64,000 bases of DNA, taken from positions 1 through 64,000 of IMG/VR virus record IMGVR_UViG_3300020185_000013. One strand, 5' to 3'. The stretch comes from a virus. The position numbers were made by a program, and so were the translations under genes. Shown here piece after piece: positions 14,789 to 22,205 of this stretch. Each line of letters starts with the position of its first letter. The first letter of the stretch is position 1. The notes under the pieces are model-generated. The model saw only the letters and a list, made by a program, of their open reading frames with translations. It was not told the DNA's origin and did no database searches.

Positions 14789-14971
14789 ATGTTTGAAAAT
14801 AAAATATTTTGGAGAGAAGATTTCAATGATGGCGCCGCCTCTGGTGGATTTTTCTTTCGTTCGTTTGATCTAAATAAATTCCTTAAACAAGTTGAGGAAA
14901 GTGAAGATGGTGGTGAAGTGGTTGGAATCCGCTTCGAAGATAATAATTTAGAAGTAATAGTTAAGAAATAG
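14789..14971 (+). CDS. Small protein, function unknown
   Basis: Sixty residues beginning MFENKIFWREDFNDGAASG. An upstream in-frame start at 14744 would overlap the previous gene by 35 bp, so the ATG at 14789, 10 bp after that stop, is preferred. Confidence 0.62.
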   Translation: MFENKIFWREDFNDGAASGGFFFRSFDLNKFLKQVEESEDGGEVVGIRFEDNNLEVIVKK

Positions 14972-14975
14972 GCAT

Positions 14976-15281
14976 ATGAAAATGTTTAAGAAAGACGGTA
15001 GAACCGCAGTTTTAGTAAGCCCAGGATTTGGTGCAGGATTTAGTACATGGAACAGTCCAGAAATGGCAGTTGACTTTGATTTAGTCGAAGCATTCTTAAG
15101 CGGCGATATGAATCGCTTTGAGTACATTGTTGTAGAGAAGTACGGTGAAAACATGTACTTGGGCGGCATGGATAACCTTGAAGTACAATGGGTCGATGAA
15201 GGTAAGAAATTCCGTATCGAAGAATACGACGGCAATGAAAGTGTTGAAGTATTTGACAAAGAAGTCTGGTTTATAGCGTAA
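14976..15281 (+). CDS. Small protein, function unknown
   Basis: One hundred and one residues beginning MKMFKKDGRTAVLVSPGFGA; the GFGAGFSTWN segment is the most distinctive part. Acidic, no membrane segment. It sits 4 bp after the preceding gene in the same operon. Confidence 0.68.
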   Translation: MKMFKKDGRTAVLVSPGFGAGFSTWNSPEMAVDFDLVEAFLSGDMNRFEYIVVEKYGENMYLGGMDNLEVQWVDEGKKFRIEEYDGNESVEVFDKEVWFIA

Positions 15282-15284
15282 GTT

Positions 15285-15443
15285 ATGAGTTACGTAGAAA
15301 CAATGATTTTCTATATTTGTCAGACCTATTTGGATTTTGACCAGAATATGGAAGAGACTCTAAACTTTTTAGAAGATGAAATCAATTACCCTCGAGAATC
15401 AATTCAAGAAGTAATTGAAGAATGCATAGAAGATTATAAGTAA
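15285..15443 (+). CDS. Small acidic protein (52 aa), function unknown
   Basis: The ATG lies three bases after the previous stop; the frame gives 52 residues beginning MSYVETMIFYICQ and ends in a TAATG overlap with the HAD gene. About 14 Asp/Glu. Tight coupling on both sides supports it. Confidence 0.58.
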   Translation: MSYVETMIFYICQTYLDFDQNMEETLNFLEDEINYPRESIQEVIEECIEDYK

Positions 15444-15895
15444 TGAAAAAAGTAGTAATATTTGATTTAGATGGCACGTTGGCCATCATTGACAAGCGAA
15501 GAGCAAAAGCAGCTTTGCCTAATGGTAAAATGAATTGGGACGTGTTTTTTGCGCCAGAGAACATTCAATTAGACGAGCCAAATTGGCCAGTGATTGAAAG
15601 TTTTAAAGCAATGAAAGATGCGGGGTTTCGTGTTGGAATCTTTAGTGGTAGAGATAACATATCAATGGCCGAAACTATTGAATGGCTTGAAGCACATGGA
15701 ATCGAGCCTGACTTTTTAAGGATGCGTAAGAATGGTAGCTTTGTACCAGACGATAAGTTGAAGAAGCTTTGGTTAGACGATATTCTTGCGAACGGCAACG
15801 AAGTGATGTGTACATTTGATGACCGCGATAAGGTAGTAAAAATGTGGCGCGACAATGGAATCACATGTTTCCAAGTTGCACCTGGAGACTTTTAG
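15443..15895 (+). CDS. HAD-family phosphatase similar to the Pnk 3'-phosphatase domain
   Basis: The 150-residue protein has motif I VIFDLDGTLA, motif II GIFSGRD, and motif IV CTFDDRDKVVKMWRDNG. This resembles the phosphatase half of T4 polynucleotide kinase, which also has FDLDGTL and a DDR motif, but no kinase domain is attached. It could remove 3' phosphates from nicked nucleic acid, or be another small HAD phosphatase. It lies directly ahead of DenV, consistent with DNA or RNA end repair. Confidence 0.82.
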   Translation: MKKVVIFDLDGTLAIIDKRRAKAALPNGKMNWDVFFAPENIQLDEPNWPVIESFKAMKDAGFRVGIFSGRDNISMAETIEWLEAHGIEPDFLRMRKNGSFVPDDKLKKLWLDDILANGNEVMCTFDDRDKVVKMWRDNGITCFQVAPGDF

Positions 15896-15897
15896 CC

Positions 15898-16269
15898 ATG
15901 ACTAGAATTAACTGTGGCGTAAATGCAGACGAGCTGCCGGATAAAATACTGTTGGCAGAGCTTCGTGAAATTAAGAGAATACCAAACGCTATTCGTAACG
16001 GGAGGTACTCTCTTAATGGTATTCCTGAGGAGTTCACACTAGGTACGGGCCATGTGAAGTTCTTTTATGATAAGTTAGAATACTTATATGAACGGTACCA
16101 AGCCCTTAGAAGTGAAGCGCTGAACCGCGGGTTTAATGTTAGTGATTTTAGCGAAGCATGGGACGGAGTACCTCAAGAACTAATGAATGGTTACATTGAA
16201 AAGATTAGAGACCGCGAGATTATTATTAGCAGAATACAGGAAAGGGGTTTTGGCCTACTTGAAAAATAA
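15898..16269 (+). CDS. denV: DenV-like pyrimidine dimer glycosylase/AP lyase (T4 endonuclease V family)
   Basis: The 123-residue protein starts MTRIN, giving the catalytic N-terminal Thr after Met removal plus Arg3. It has LLAELREI aligning with the T4 segment that carries the essential Glu23 (here Glu24), followed by LGTGHVKFFYDKLEYL, which is near-identical to the T4 family core. It incises DNA at cyclobutane pyrimidine dimers. The longer frame starting at 15844 would bury the catalytic Thr, so ATG 15898 is correct. Confidence 0.93.
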   Translation: MTRINCGVNADELPDKILLAELREIKRIPNAIRNGRYSLNGIPEEFTLGTGHVKFFYDKLEYLYERYQALRSEALNRGFNVSDFSEAWDGVPQELMNGYIEKIRDREIIISRIQERGFGLLEK

Positions 16270-16290
16270 TTGAAAAAACTTTGCACCAGA

Positions 16291-16322
16291 TTTTTTTATG
16301 TCAAAACTTTTGTTTATATTAG
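16291..16322 (+). promoter_or_regulatory. Class A promoter, copy 8
   Basis: TTTTTTTATGTC, 12 bp, TATATTAG (16315-16322), then CTATATAATAA. It has only a weak TTTG / CAAA hairpin. It drives the gene at 16345. Confidence 0.77.
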
Positions 16323-16344
16323 CTATATAATAACAGATAAAGAT

Positions 16345-16785
16345 ATGGTAAAAGAACTCACATTTAATCCAAAAGACGTAAAATGCAATGGTAGCATTGG
16401 AGGTTGCGCAGTTACCCTAACTAAAGAAAACGAAGAAAAAGTTAAGTCATGTATTGGTGGTCACTTTTCACTAGTTGATAAGCTTACAGCACTTAGAAAC
16501 CTAGAGCAAGCAGGAATGATTGATGGTCCTTGGACAATTGGTTCTCGAACTGAAAGCACTCAACAGCTTTTTTGTCGAATGGTTAGCGGTTTAATATCAT
16601 ATGGTCTTAAGATTGCTGGCAAAAAAGGAGGAACCTATAAAGCACAACGAGAATTTGCAGAAATGTGGGCTAATCAACAGGTCGAAGATATGAATACCGT
16701 CGATATGGTTACCATCTTAGAAAGTGCACTTACCGACTGTGCAACTGCTGACTATTACTACGAATTTGAAAAAGACTGGTCATGA
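16345..16785 (+). CDS. Protein of unknown function
   Basis: One hundred and forty-six residues beginning MVKELTFNPKDVKCNG, with three Cys in the first 35 residues and a helical, Gln-rich body. Upstream in-frame codons run through promoter copy 8, so the ATG at 16345 is chosen. It overlaps the next gene by 4 bp. Not recognised. Confidence 0.72.
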   Translation: MVKELTFNPKDVKCNGSIGGCAVTLTKENEEKVKSCIGGHFSLVDKLTALRNLEQAGMIDGPWTIGSRTESTQQLFCRMVSGLISYGLKIAGKKGGTYKAQREFAEMWANQQVEDMNTVDMVTILESALTDCATADYYYEFEKDWS

Positions 16786-16976
16786 TAAATTACATACTTA
16801 CATACCTATTATGTGGAGTTATCTTTAACCTCCTGTTCGACATGCTAATTAACACACTTGGAGAAGAAATGGAAGAGAATAGGTTCACAATGTTAGAACG
16901 AATTGTAGTTACTCTCACATGGCCAATTCACTTTTTTAAATTCATCATTGGATTCTTTACAACCTTAAAAAAATAA
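16782..16976 (+). CDS. Small membrane protein
   Basis: Sixty-four residues with two hydrophobic segments (YILTYLLCGVIFNLLFDML and IVVTLTWPIHFFKFIIGFF) around a short acidic loop. Coupled by ATGA to the gene before. Function unknown. Confidence 0.65.
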   Translation: MINYILTYLLCGVIFNLLFDMLINTLGEEMEENRFTMLERIVVTLTWPIHFFKFIIGFFTTLKK

Positions 16977-16977
16977 T

Positions 16978-17892
16978 ATGGTAAATTACGGATATTGCTG
17001 CATCAATCTAACCCTTGATGAACAGGGAATTAAGATTGGTCGTGGTATGATTAAACGAACATTTCAAGCAAAGGGCATCGAGTATGCTGGAGAATTGGCA
17101 GAATCCAACGTTCGCGACATGGTTGAAATCATTAAATGGAACAATCAACACGGTATTAAAATGTACCGCATGAGTTCTAACCTATTTCCATGGATGTCAG
17201 AATATGAATTCGCAGACCTTCCAAACTGGCCAAAGATTAAGAATCTATTGAAAGGTGCAGGTACCCTTGCAATGAAATATGGTCAACGTATCACATTCCA
17301 CCCAGGTCAGTTCAATATCCTAACTTCAGAACGGGAAGATGTTGTCCTAAAAACACTTAAAGAATTACGACAACATGGTGAAATTATGGATGCAATGGGT
17401 CTACCAAGAACTCATGAAGCTCCAATCAATATTCATGCTGGAGGTACATATGGTGACAAACCATCAGCAATGAAAAGATTTATTACAAACTTTCATCGGC
17501 TAGACGAAACTGTTAAATCACGCCTTGTTCTTGAAAACGACGACAAACCTGCTCAATATGGAGTCGAAGACCTATATGAAATTTGGAAGTCTTGTGGTAC
17601 TCCAATTACATTTGATTACCATCACCATCGTTGTTACAATGACCCAATGCCAGAAAAGGAAGCGCTTGAATTGGCAGCTCAAACCTGGCCAAAGGGCATT
17701 CGCCAACTATGTCATTATTCATCGGCTAAAAAGCTTCACGAGGATGCTTCTGTTATTATGAGAGCACATGCCGATTATGTGTATGAGCCAATTGAAGATT
17801 ACGACATGGAGCTTGACATTGAAATCGAAGCAAAGGCAAAAGAATTGGCCGTACAAAAATATGTGAAACAATTCGAAGAAGTATTAATATAA
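16978..17892 (+). CDS. uvsE: UV damage endonuclease UvsE/UVDE
   Basis: The 304-residue TIM-barrel protein has the UVDE hallmarks: start YGYCCINLTL, MYRMSSNLFPW, ITFHPGQFNIL, APINIHAGGTYGDK, RLVLENDD and ITFDYHHHRCY, which supply the metal-binding His, Glu and Asp residues. It nicks DNA 5' of dimers and 6-4 photoproducts. Full family length. A second UV enzyme beside DenV is unusual. Confidence 0.95.
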   Translation: MVNYGYCCINLTLDEQGIKIGRGMIKRTFQAKGIEYAGELAESNVRDMVEIIKWNNQHGIKMYRMSSNLFPWMSEYEFADLPNWPKIKNLLKGAGTLAMKYGQRITFHPGQFNILTSEREDVVLKTLKELRQHGEIMDAMGLPRTHEAPINIHAGGTYGDKPSAMKRFITNFHRLDETVKSRLVLENDDKPAQYGVEDLYEIWKSCGTPITFDYHHHRCYNDPMPEKEALELAAQTWPKGIRQLCHYSSAKKLHEDASVIMRAHADYVYEPIEDYDMELDIEIEAKAKELAVQKYVKQFEEVLI

Positions 17893-17910
17893 AGACTAAA
17901 TTTACGTAAT

Positions 17911-18114
17911 ATGGACAAATTGAAAACTATTCTAGGAAAGGTATTGACTTACCTAAATCGTCGCCAAGCAGCTGCACAATCAACTATCTTGTGGGTTCTT
18001 GCAATCCTAAACTTTGGAAGCCAAGACTTTTGGTTCTTTGCTATTCCAGCAATTATTCTTTCAGGAATTCAAGCAATTGTCGATGAACTTAGAAAAAACA
18101 ACGAAATAAAATGA
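17911..18114 (+). CDS. Small membrane protein
   Basis: Sixty-seven residues with two hydrophobic segments (STILWVLAILNF and FWFFAIPAIILSGIQAIV) and charged ends. ATGA overlap with the next gene. No family recognised. Confidence 0.65.
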   Translation: MDKLKTILGKVLTYLNRRQAAAQSTILWVLAILNFGSQDFWFFAIPAIILSGIQAIVDELRKNNEIK

Positions 18115-18329
18115 GTAACTTAAAACTACAGGCCTTAAAGGCACATTACGCAGCTAAACGTCTTGAAGCAATTGCAACACTTGATGTTTATTTTAATGCT
18201 TCAGTTGGAATCGGTGAACACCCACAGATTATTGAAGAAATGGATAAACTAGTGAGACAGATTGCAGATGCTGAAGGTTGTCTACAAGTAATTGAAGAGA
18301 ATTTCACGGAACAGCCAGAACAGGTTTAG
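18111..18329 (+). CDS. Small helical protein, function unknown
   Basis: Seventy-two residues beginning MSNLKLQALKAHYAAKRLEA, two predicted helices joined by VGIGEHPQIIEEM. The sequence looks constrained but I cannot name a family. Last gene before the terminator at 18361. Confidence 0.68.
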   Translation: MSNLKLQALKAHYAAKRLEAIATLDVYFNASVGIGEHPQIIEEMDKLVRQIADAEGCLQVIEENFTEQPEQV

Positions 18330-18360
18330 TACTAAGACGTTTTACTTTATTTTTAGGCCA

Positions 18361-18386
18361 AAGGGGATCGAGAGATCCCCTTTTCT
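18361..18386 (+). terminator. Rho-independent terminator
   Basis: A perfect 9-bp stem AAGGGGATC / GATCCCCTT with GAGA loop and T-rich tail separates the uvsE operon from the packaged-protein cluster. Confidence 0.9.
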
Positions 18387-18392
18387 TTTATT

Positions 18393-18402
18393 AATATATA
18401 GA
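18393..18402 (+). promoter_or_regulatory. Late-type AATATATA promoter motif
   Basis: AATATATAGA immediately after the terminator and two bases before the ATG at 18405, the same spacing as at 4454 and 7695. Confidence 0.6.
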
Positions 18403-18404
18403 AT

Positions 18405-19112
18405 ATGAAGCACATTCCGACATTTGAATCATTTGTAAACGAGGGAAGAGGCAGCTGGGATACGCTGTCAAACTCGATTGTGAAACAAGTATTTAAACAG
18501 TGGATGTCAGACTGGAAGTCTAAAAAGAAGGAATCAAAGTATTTCGACCAGATCGAAGACCCTTCAAGAGGCATTGAGTTTGACATTCATGCAAACATTT
18601 ACTTTGGTAAGACCAAGGGATTTGAGGTATTAAATAGTACTGGAGCAGATGGTCGTGATGAAGTATACGATGAAAAAGAAGATGAATGGGAAGACCAAAC
18701 TCCATTCATCATTATTGATTTTGCAATCAACCCAGACTGGTTACCAGGAGAATGGTCAGAAGTCTATATGTACCTTGCTGATGTAATGAGACATGAACTA
18801 GAACATGTTACACAGGACGGTATAAATATTGGTAACTATCGAATGGGTAAACCAAATGAGGATGACACTCATTTACGAAATCTAATTGAATTAGGACTCT
18901 TACCAAAGTATCATTACTTATTGCTACCAAAAGAGGTTGATGCGAATTTACAAGGACTAAGATTTGAGGCAAAGAAGCGCAAGGTTTCGATGGAAGAAAC
19001 TGTTAATAAATATCTCGATACTCAGGAATATTTGACAGATGATACTAGAGCCGAAGTATTAGACACTTGGAGAAGAAGAGCTAAAAAAATGGGAGGAATC
19101 CCTAAATTTTAA
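18405..19112 (+). CDS. Zinc metallopeptidase-like protein with capsid-targeting-like leader
   Basis: This 235-residue protein begins MKHIPTFESFVNEG, with a predicted processing site V11-N-E13|G14. A thermolysin-type zinc motif HELEH (130-134) lies in the helix following WSEVYMYLADVM, and KEVDANLQ further on may supply the third ligand. The fold beyond this is not recognised. If the leader works as in T4 internal proteins, it would be packaged and injected, and could cut a host protein early. A maturation protease role is an alternative. Confidence 0.72.
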   Translation: MKHIPTFESFVNEGRGSWDTLSNSIVKQVFKQWMSDWKSKKKESKYFDQIEDPSRGIEFDIHANIYFGKTKGFEVLNSTGADGRDEVYDEKEDEWEDQTPFIIIDFAINPDWLPGEWSEVYMYLADVMRHELEHVTQDGINIGNYRMGKPNEDDTHLRNLIELGLLPKYHYLLLPKEVDANLQGLRFEAKKRKVSMEETVNKYLDTQEYLTDDTRAEVLDTWRRRAKKMGGIPKF

Positions 19113-19113
19113 T

Positions 19114-20076
19114 ATGAAATACATAAAACTTTTTGAGGATTTTGTTAAAGGATACGGTGAAAAAATCAGTAAAGAAGATTTTAATAAGCATGTTGTTGCC
19201 GGTAAAAAGGTTCTTTATGATGGATTTGAATATGACGTGATCAGTAATGATGGTGTTGTTGTTAAGTTAAAAGCTGTAGAATCTGGTAAAACTAAGTCTA
19301 TAAACTATAATATGTTTATCAGACAAGGTGCGATTGATGTAGTTGAATCAAAACTTATTAGTGAGGGTATTAACGATCCTGGAATCTTAAAGGCTTTTTT
19401 CATGGCCGGTGGTCCAGGTTCTGGAAAATCGTTCGTAGCTAATGAACTGTTCGGCTTTCCTAAAAATGCAATGTCATCAGTCTCATACGCCACTGGCCTA
19501 AAACTAGTAAATAGCGATCCTGCCTTTGAAAAAATGATGAAGGACGCTGGATTAGAACCTGGTAAATTGGCACAATACGCTAAAGACAAAAATCTATGGG
19601 ATAATATTGTAATGCCGATTAGAATAGGCGCAAAGAACCTTTCTAGAAGAATGCAGAACAACTATATTGCAGGTCGCTTAGGTCAAGTTATTGACGGTAC
19701 TGGGAAAGACTACGATAAAATTAGAGGACATAGACAATTGTACAAGGATATGGGTTATGATACCTATATGGTGTTTGTCAACACTACTAAAGAAGTTGCT
19801 CTTGAAAGAAACAGGATGCGAGAGCGTAAACTAGGAGATGATATGGTTGCTTTAATGTGGAAAGAAGTACAACAAAATCTTGGTAAATTTCAAAAACTAT
19901 TTGGTTCAGATAGAATGATTATTGTTGATAACTCAGAATATGGTAACGATCAACTATTAGATCAGATTGAGAAAGAAATAAATAAAAGACTTAATACACC
20001 AGTTCAAAACCCAATTGGTAAGAAATGGTTACAAGCAAACGATCCTAAAAATAGGGATAGAAACAAACCAGCATAA
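19114..20076 (+). CDS. Zeta-toxin-like P-loop kinase with capsid-targeting-like leader
   Basis: The 320-residue protein starts MKYIKLFEDF and has a second possible prohead-protease site L81-I-S-E84|G85 just before the kinase. The kinase has Walker A GGPGSGKS (99-106), then DGTGKDYDKI and MRERKLGDDM, resembling zeta toxin/AAA_33 kinases that phosphorylate UDP-sugars or other small molecules. The first 84 residues may be a removable pro-region. Injection as an effector is inferred. The gene starts one base after the metallopeptidase stop. Confidence 0.78.
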   Translation: MKYIKLFEDFVKGYGEKISKEDFNKHVVAGKKVLYDGFEYDVISNDGVVVKLKAVESGKTKSINYNMFIRQGAIDVVESKLISEGINDPGILKAFFMAGGPGSGKSFVANELFGFPKNAMSSVSYATGLKLVNSDPAFEKMMKDAGLEPGKLAQYAKDKNLWDNIVMPIRIGAKNLSRRMQNNYIAGRLGQVIDGTGKDYDKIRGHRQLYKDMGYDTYMVFVNTTKEVALERNRMRERKLGDDMVALMWKEVQQNLGKFQKLFGSDRMIIVDNSEYGNDQLLDQIEKEINKRLNTPVQNPIGKKWLQANDPKNRDRNKPA

Positions 20077-20204
20077 TGACTATTATTAGCGATAAACTTG
20101 ATCTTAAAAAGAGAGATATTGCACCAAGTGGACATAAACTTGCATACAATCCTCTTGGCCATTTAGTTGGCATGATAACAAAATGTAGAAAATCAAATAA
20201 ATGA
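20076..20204 (+). CDS. Tiny protein (42 aa), function unknown
   Basis: TAATG overlap with the kinase stop and ATGA overlap with the next start; the 42-residue frame begins MTIISDKLDLKKRD. Coupling at both ends suggests it is translated. Contains NPLGHLVGMI and a basic end. Confidence 0.5.
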   Translation: MTIISDKLDLKKRDIAPSGHKLAYNPLGHLVGMITKCRKSNK

Positions 20205-20740
20205 AGTTTATAAAGACATTTGAAAATTGGGAAAACGTTTCACCTGAACTAAAGGCACATATTGATGAGGGCCTTGATTTAACTAATTCATTCTTTAGAT
20301 TAGGTAGTGAAAAGTACGCTGAGCTTTTTGAAGAGGTTAAAGAGTACTGGGATAAGGGTAACGTAATTCTGAAAGGTCCTTCAGGTTGGATGGCTAAAAA
20401 CCTAGAAGTTGGTAAAGCTGCTATTTATAAACCAAGAGGTAAAGATCCAATTAAAGTAAAGTTGGATTCTCCTGAAAGAGGCGGAGATAAGAAGTTTATA
20501 GTCTATCATAACAGCGGTAGAACGGATAAAGAGGGTAACATCATCGCAACCAAGATTGAATGGGGAGACCCTAACTTAACGATTAAGAATGACGATCCTG
20601 GTAGAGCAGCAAGTTTTTGGGCACGCCATCAATGCGACCTACAAAAGAAAATGGATCCTTCTAAAACAGGATTCTGGGCATGTTATGGTCCAACACTATT
20701 TGGAAAACAATTAGGACTTAAATCAGACCAACCATGGTAA
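20201..20740 (+). CDS. Protein with capsid-targeting-like leader, function unknown
   Basis: The 179-residue protein begins MKFIKTFENWENV and has a possible processing site I21-D-E23|G24. The C-terminal half (GRAASFWARHQCDLQKK, GFWACYGPTLFGKQLG) looks like a compact conserved domain with two Cys. Family not recognised. Its place within the packaged-protein cluster suggests an internal head protein. Confidence 0.7.
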   Translation: MKFIKTFENWENVSPELKAHIDEGLDLTNSFFRLGSEKYAELFEEVKEYWDKGNVILKGPSGWMAKNLEVGKAAIYKPRGKDPIKVKLDSPERGGDKKFIVYHNSGRTDKEGNIIATKIEWGDPNLTIKNDDPGRAASFWARHQCDLQKKMDPSKTGFWACYGPTLFGKQLGLKSDQPW

Positions 20741-21039
20741 CATATGAGGAAATGATTGATATGATAAATGACCAACGTAAACCTTTCACCGAAGAGCGTT
20801 ACGATGGTTATATCATTAGACGTTTCGACCCAAGTTATCCAGAACATTTATATAAGTGGCATTGGGATGAGGAGAACAGAACAGTTCAGGTATTAGAGGA
20901 TTCAGATTGGAGATTTCAATATGACAATGAATTACCAATTCCAATGATTACCGGGGAGGATATTAAAATACCTGCAGGTGTTATTCACCGTATTATAAAA
21001 GGAACAACTCCACTAAGTATAAAAATAATCTTAGATTAA
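20734..21039 (+). CDS. Small cupin-like protein
   Basis: One hundred and one residues with KWHWDEENRTVQVLE, DNELPIPM, and KIPAGVIHRIIKGTTPLSIKI, the order of strands and the final P-G-x-x-H of a single cupin barrel. Small cupins of this kind occur in T4-like phages without known function. It overlaps the preceding gene by 7 bp. Confidence 0.65.
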   Translation: MVTYEEMIDMINDQRKPFTEERYDGYIIRRFDPSYPEHLYKWHWDEENRTVQVLEDSDWRFQYDNELPIPMITGEDIKIPAGVIHRIIKGTTPLSIKIILD

Positions 21040-21042
21040 AAG

Positions 21043-21052
21043 GATATATAAA
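21043..21052 (+). promoter_or_regulatory. Late-type GATATATA promoter motif
   Basis: GATATATAAA 27 bp before the ATG at 21080, leaving a short A-rich leader. Confidence 0.58.
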
Positions 21053-21079
21053 ACATAGAAAAAACAAAAACATTATACA

Positions 21080-21634
21080 ATGAGCAAAAAAATTCTATCA
21101 TTTGAAGAATACGTTCGCGAGGCGGACCGTTCTGAAGAAATCGAAAAGGACATCGTTGACATGGGCGAAGTTGAAGACCTAGAGGATGAGGTTGAAGAAT
21201 CTCCGGAAGATGTTGAAATCGCTGAGGACGAAGACGAAGAAGAGGCTGAAGAAGAATCTGAAGAAGAGGCTGAAGAATCTGAAGAAGAGGACGAGGAATC
21301 TGAAGAAGAGGACGAGGATGGCGAAGAAGAGTCTGAAGAAGAGGCCGAAGAAATCGCGAAGGCAGTATCAGAAATGATGACTGAAATGTACGAAGCAGCA
21401 TGCAACGAAGCAGTAGCATACGAAAACGATGACTACGATGAGCACACTGTTGAATCTTACATGAAAGAAAATGCTGCTCTAGCTGCTGCTCTTGCTACAA
21501 AAGCAATGGAAGAAGCATACGAGCAAGTAAAGGAAGAAGAAATGACTGTTGAAACTTACGAAGCAATGTGTGAGTCAATGAAAGAGTCATATGCTAAGAA
21601 GATGGACGAGCTAAAAGAGGCTTGGTCTAAGTAA
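21080..21634 (+). CDS. Highly acidic protein with capsid-targeting-like leader (prohead core candidate)
   Basis: The 184-residue protein begins MSKKILSFEEYVREAD, with the predicted site V12-R-E14|A15. Residues of about 18-92 are almost all Glu/Asp/Ser in repeats such as EEESEEEAEES, and the C-terminal half is an Ala/Glu-rich helix. T4 prohead core proteins (gp67, gp22 and internal peptides) are likewise acidic and processed. It is probably a core or internal protein. Single-gene unit with promoter and strong terminator, indicating high expression. Confidence 0.72.
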   Translation: MSKKILSFEEYVREADRSEEIEKDIVDMGEVEDLEDEVEESPEDVEIAEDEDEEEAEEESEEEAEESEEEDEESEEEDEDGEEESEEEAEEIAKAVSEMMTEMYEAACNEAVAYENDDYDEHTVESYMKENAALAAALATKAMEEAYEQVKEEEMTVETYEAMCESMKESYAKKMDELKEAWSK

Positions 21635-21656
21635 TCCATTACGTATTAAACTTTTT

Positions 21657-21692
21657 AAAAGTCGTTCATATAATCTATGAACGACTTTTTTG
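21657..21692 (+). terminator. Strong Rho-independent terminator
   Basis: A perfect 14-bp stem AAAAGTCGTTCATA / TATGAACGACTTTT with a 5-base loop and T tail, the longest stem in the window. Confidence 0.93.
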
Positions 21693-21698
21693 TGCACT

Positions 21699-22205
21699 AT
21701 GCCTAGAATACCAATACATAAGATTTACATGCAAACCGCATATCAGTTCGCTAAACTGAGTTATGCAAAACGTAGAAAGGTTGGATGTGTTATTGTTAAA
21801 GACGAACAGGTAGTATCATTTGGTTATAATGGTACGCCAATTGGCTTTGATAATCAATGTGAAAAGGAACAGATTCGCTATTATGAAAATCCAGAACATG
21901 CTCAAACCCTAATTGATAAGGGATATGAATGCGAAAATGGATGTTGTAGTAAGGAGGTAACCAAACAAGAGGTACTCCATGCGGAATCAAATGCAATTAC
22001 TAAACTCGCGAAATCAACGATGAGTTCAGCTGGAGCAGACCTTTACACGACAACCGCACCTTGTTTTGATTGTGCTAAGTTAATTATCCAGGCAGGAATC
22101 ACTAGAGTCTACTATTCTGAGGACTATCGCGATATGAGCGGAGTTGAACTATTAGAAAAGGCAGGAATTGAAGTAGAAGAAGTGATATGCTGGAACGACC
22201 TATAA
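21699..22205 (+). CDS. cd: dCMP deaminase
   Basis: The 168-residue enzyme has zinc motifs HAESNAI and TTAPCFDCAKLI, typical of dCMP deaminase-type cytidine deaminases, with an inserted cysteine-rich segment (ECENGCC) as in T4 and related enzymes. It converts dCMP to dUMP for dTTP synthesis. A TTG at 21690 lies inside the terminator, so the ATG at 21699 is used. It overlaps the helicase by 19 bp. Confidence 0.93.
   Translation: MPRIPIHKIYMQTAYQFAKLSYAKRRKVGCVIVKDEQVVSFGYNGTPIGFDNQCEKEQIRYYENPEHAQTLIDKGYECENGCCSKEVTKQEVLHAESNAITKLAKSTMSSAGADLYTTTAPCFDCAKLIIQAGITRVYYSEDYRDMSGVELLEKAGIEVEEVICWNDL

Noticed and set aside
15844-15897. N-terminal extension of the DenV homologue
   Set aside because: The enzyme needs Thr directly after the initiator Met; the extension lies inside the HAD gene.
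16270-16344. N-terminal extension of the 146-residue protein
   Set aside because: It runs through promoter copy 8.
21073-21405. Ser-rich and Leu/Arg-rich minus-strand frames, and a Lys-rich plus frame, at the acidic gene
   Set aside because: Low-complexity shadows of the Glu-rich coding repeat; no promoter or coupling.
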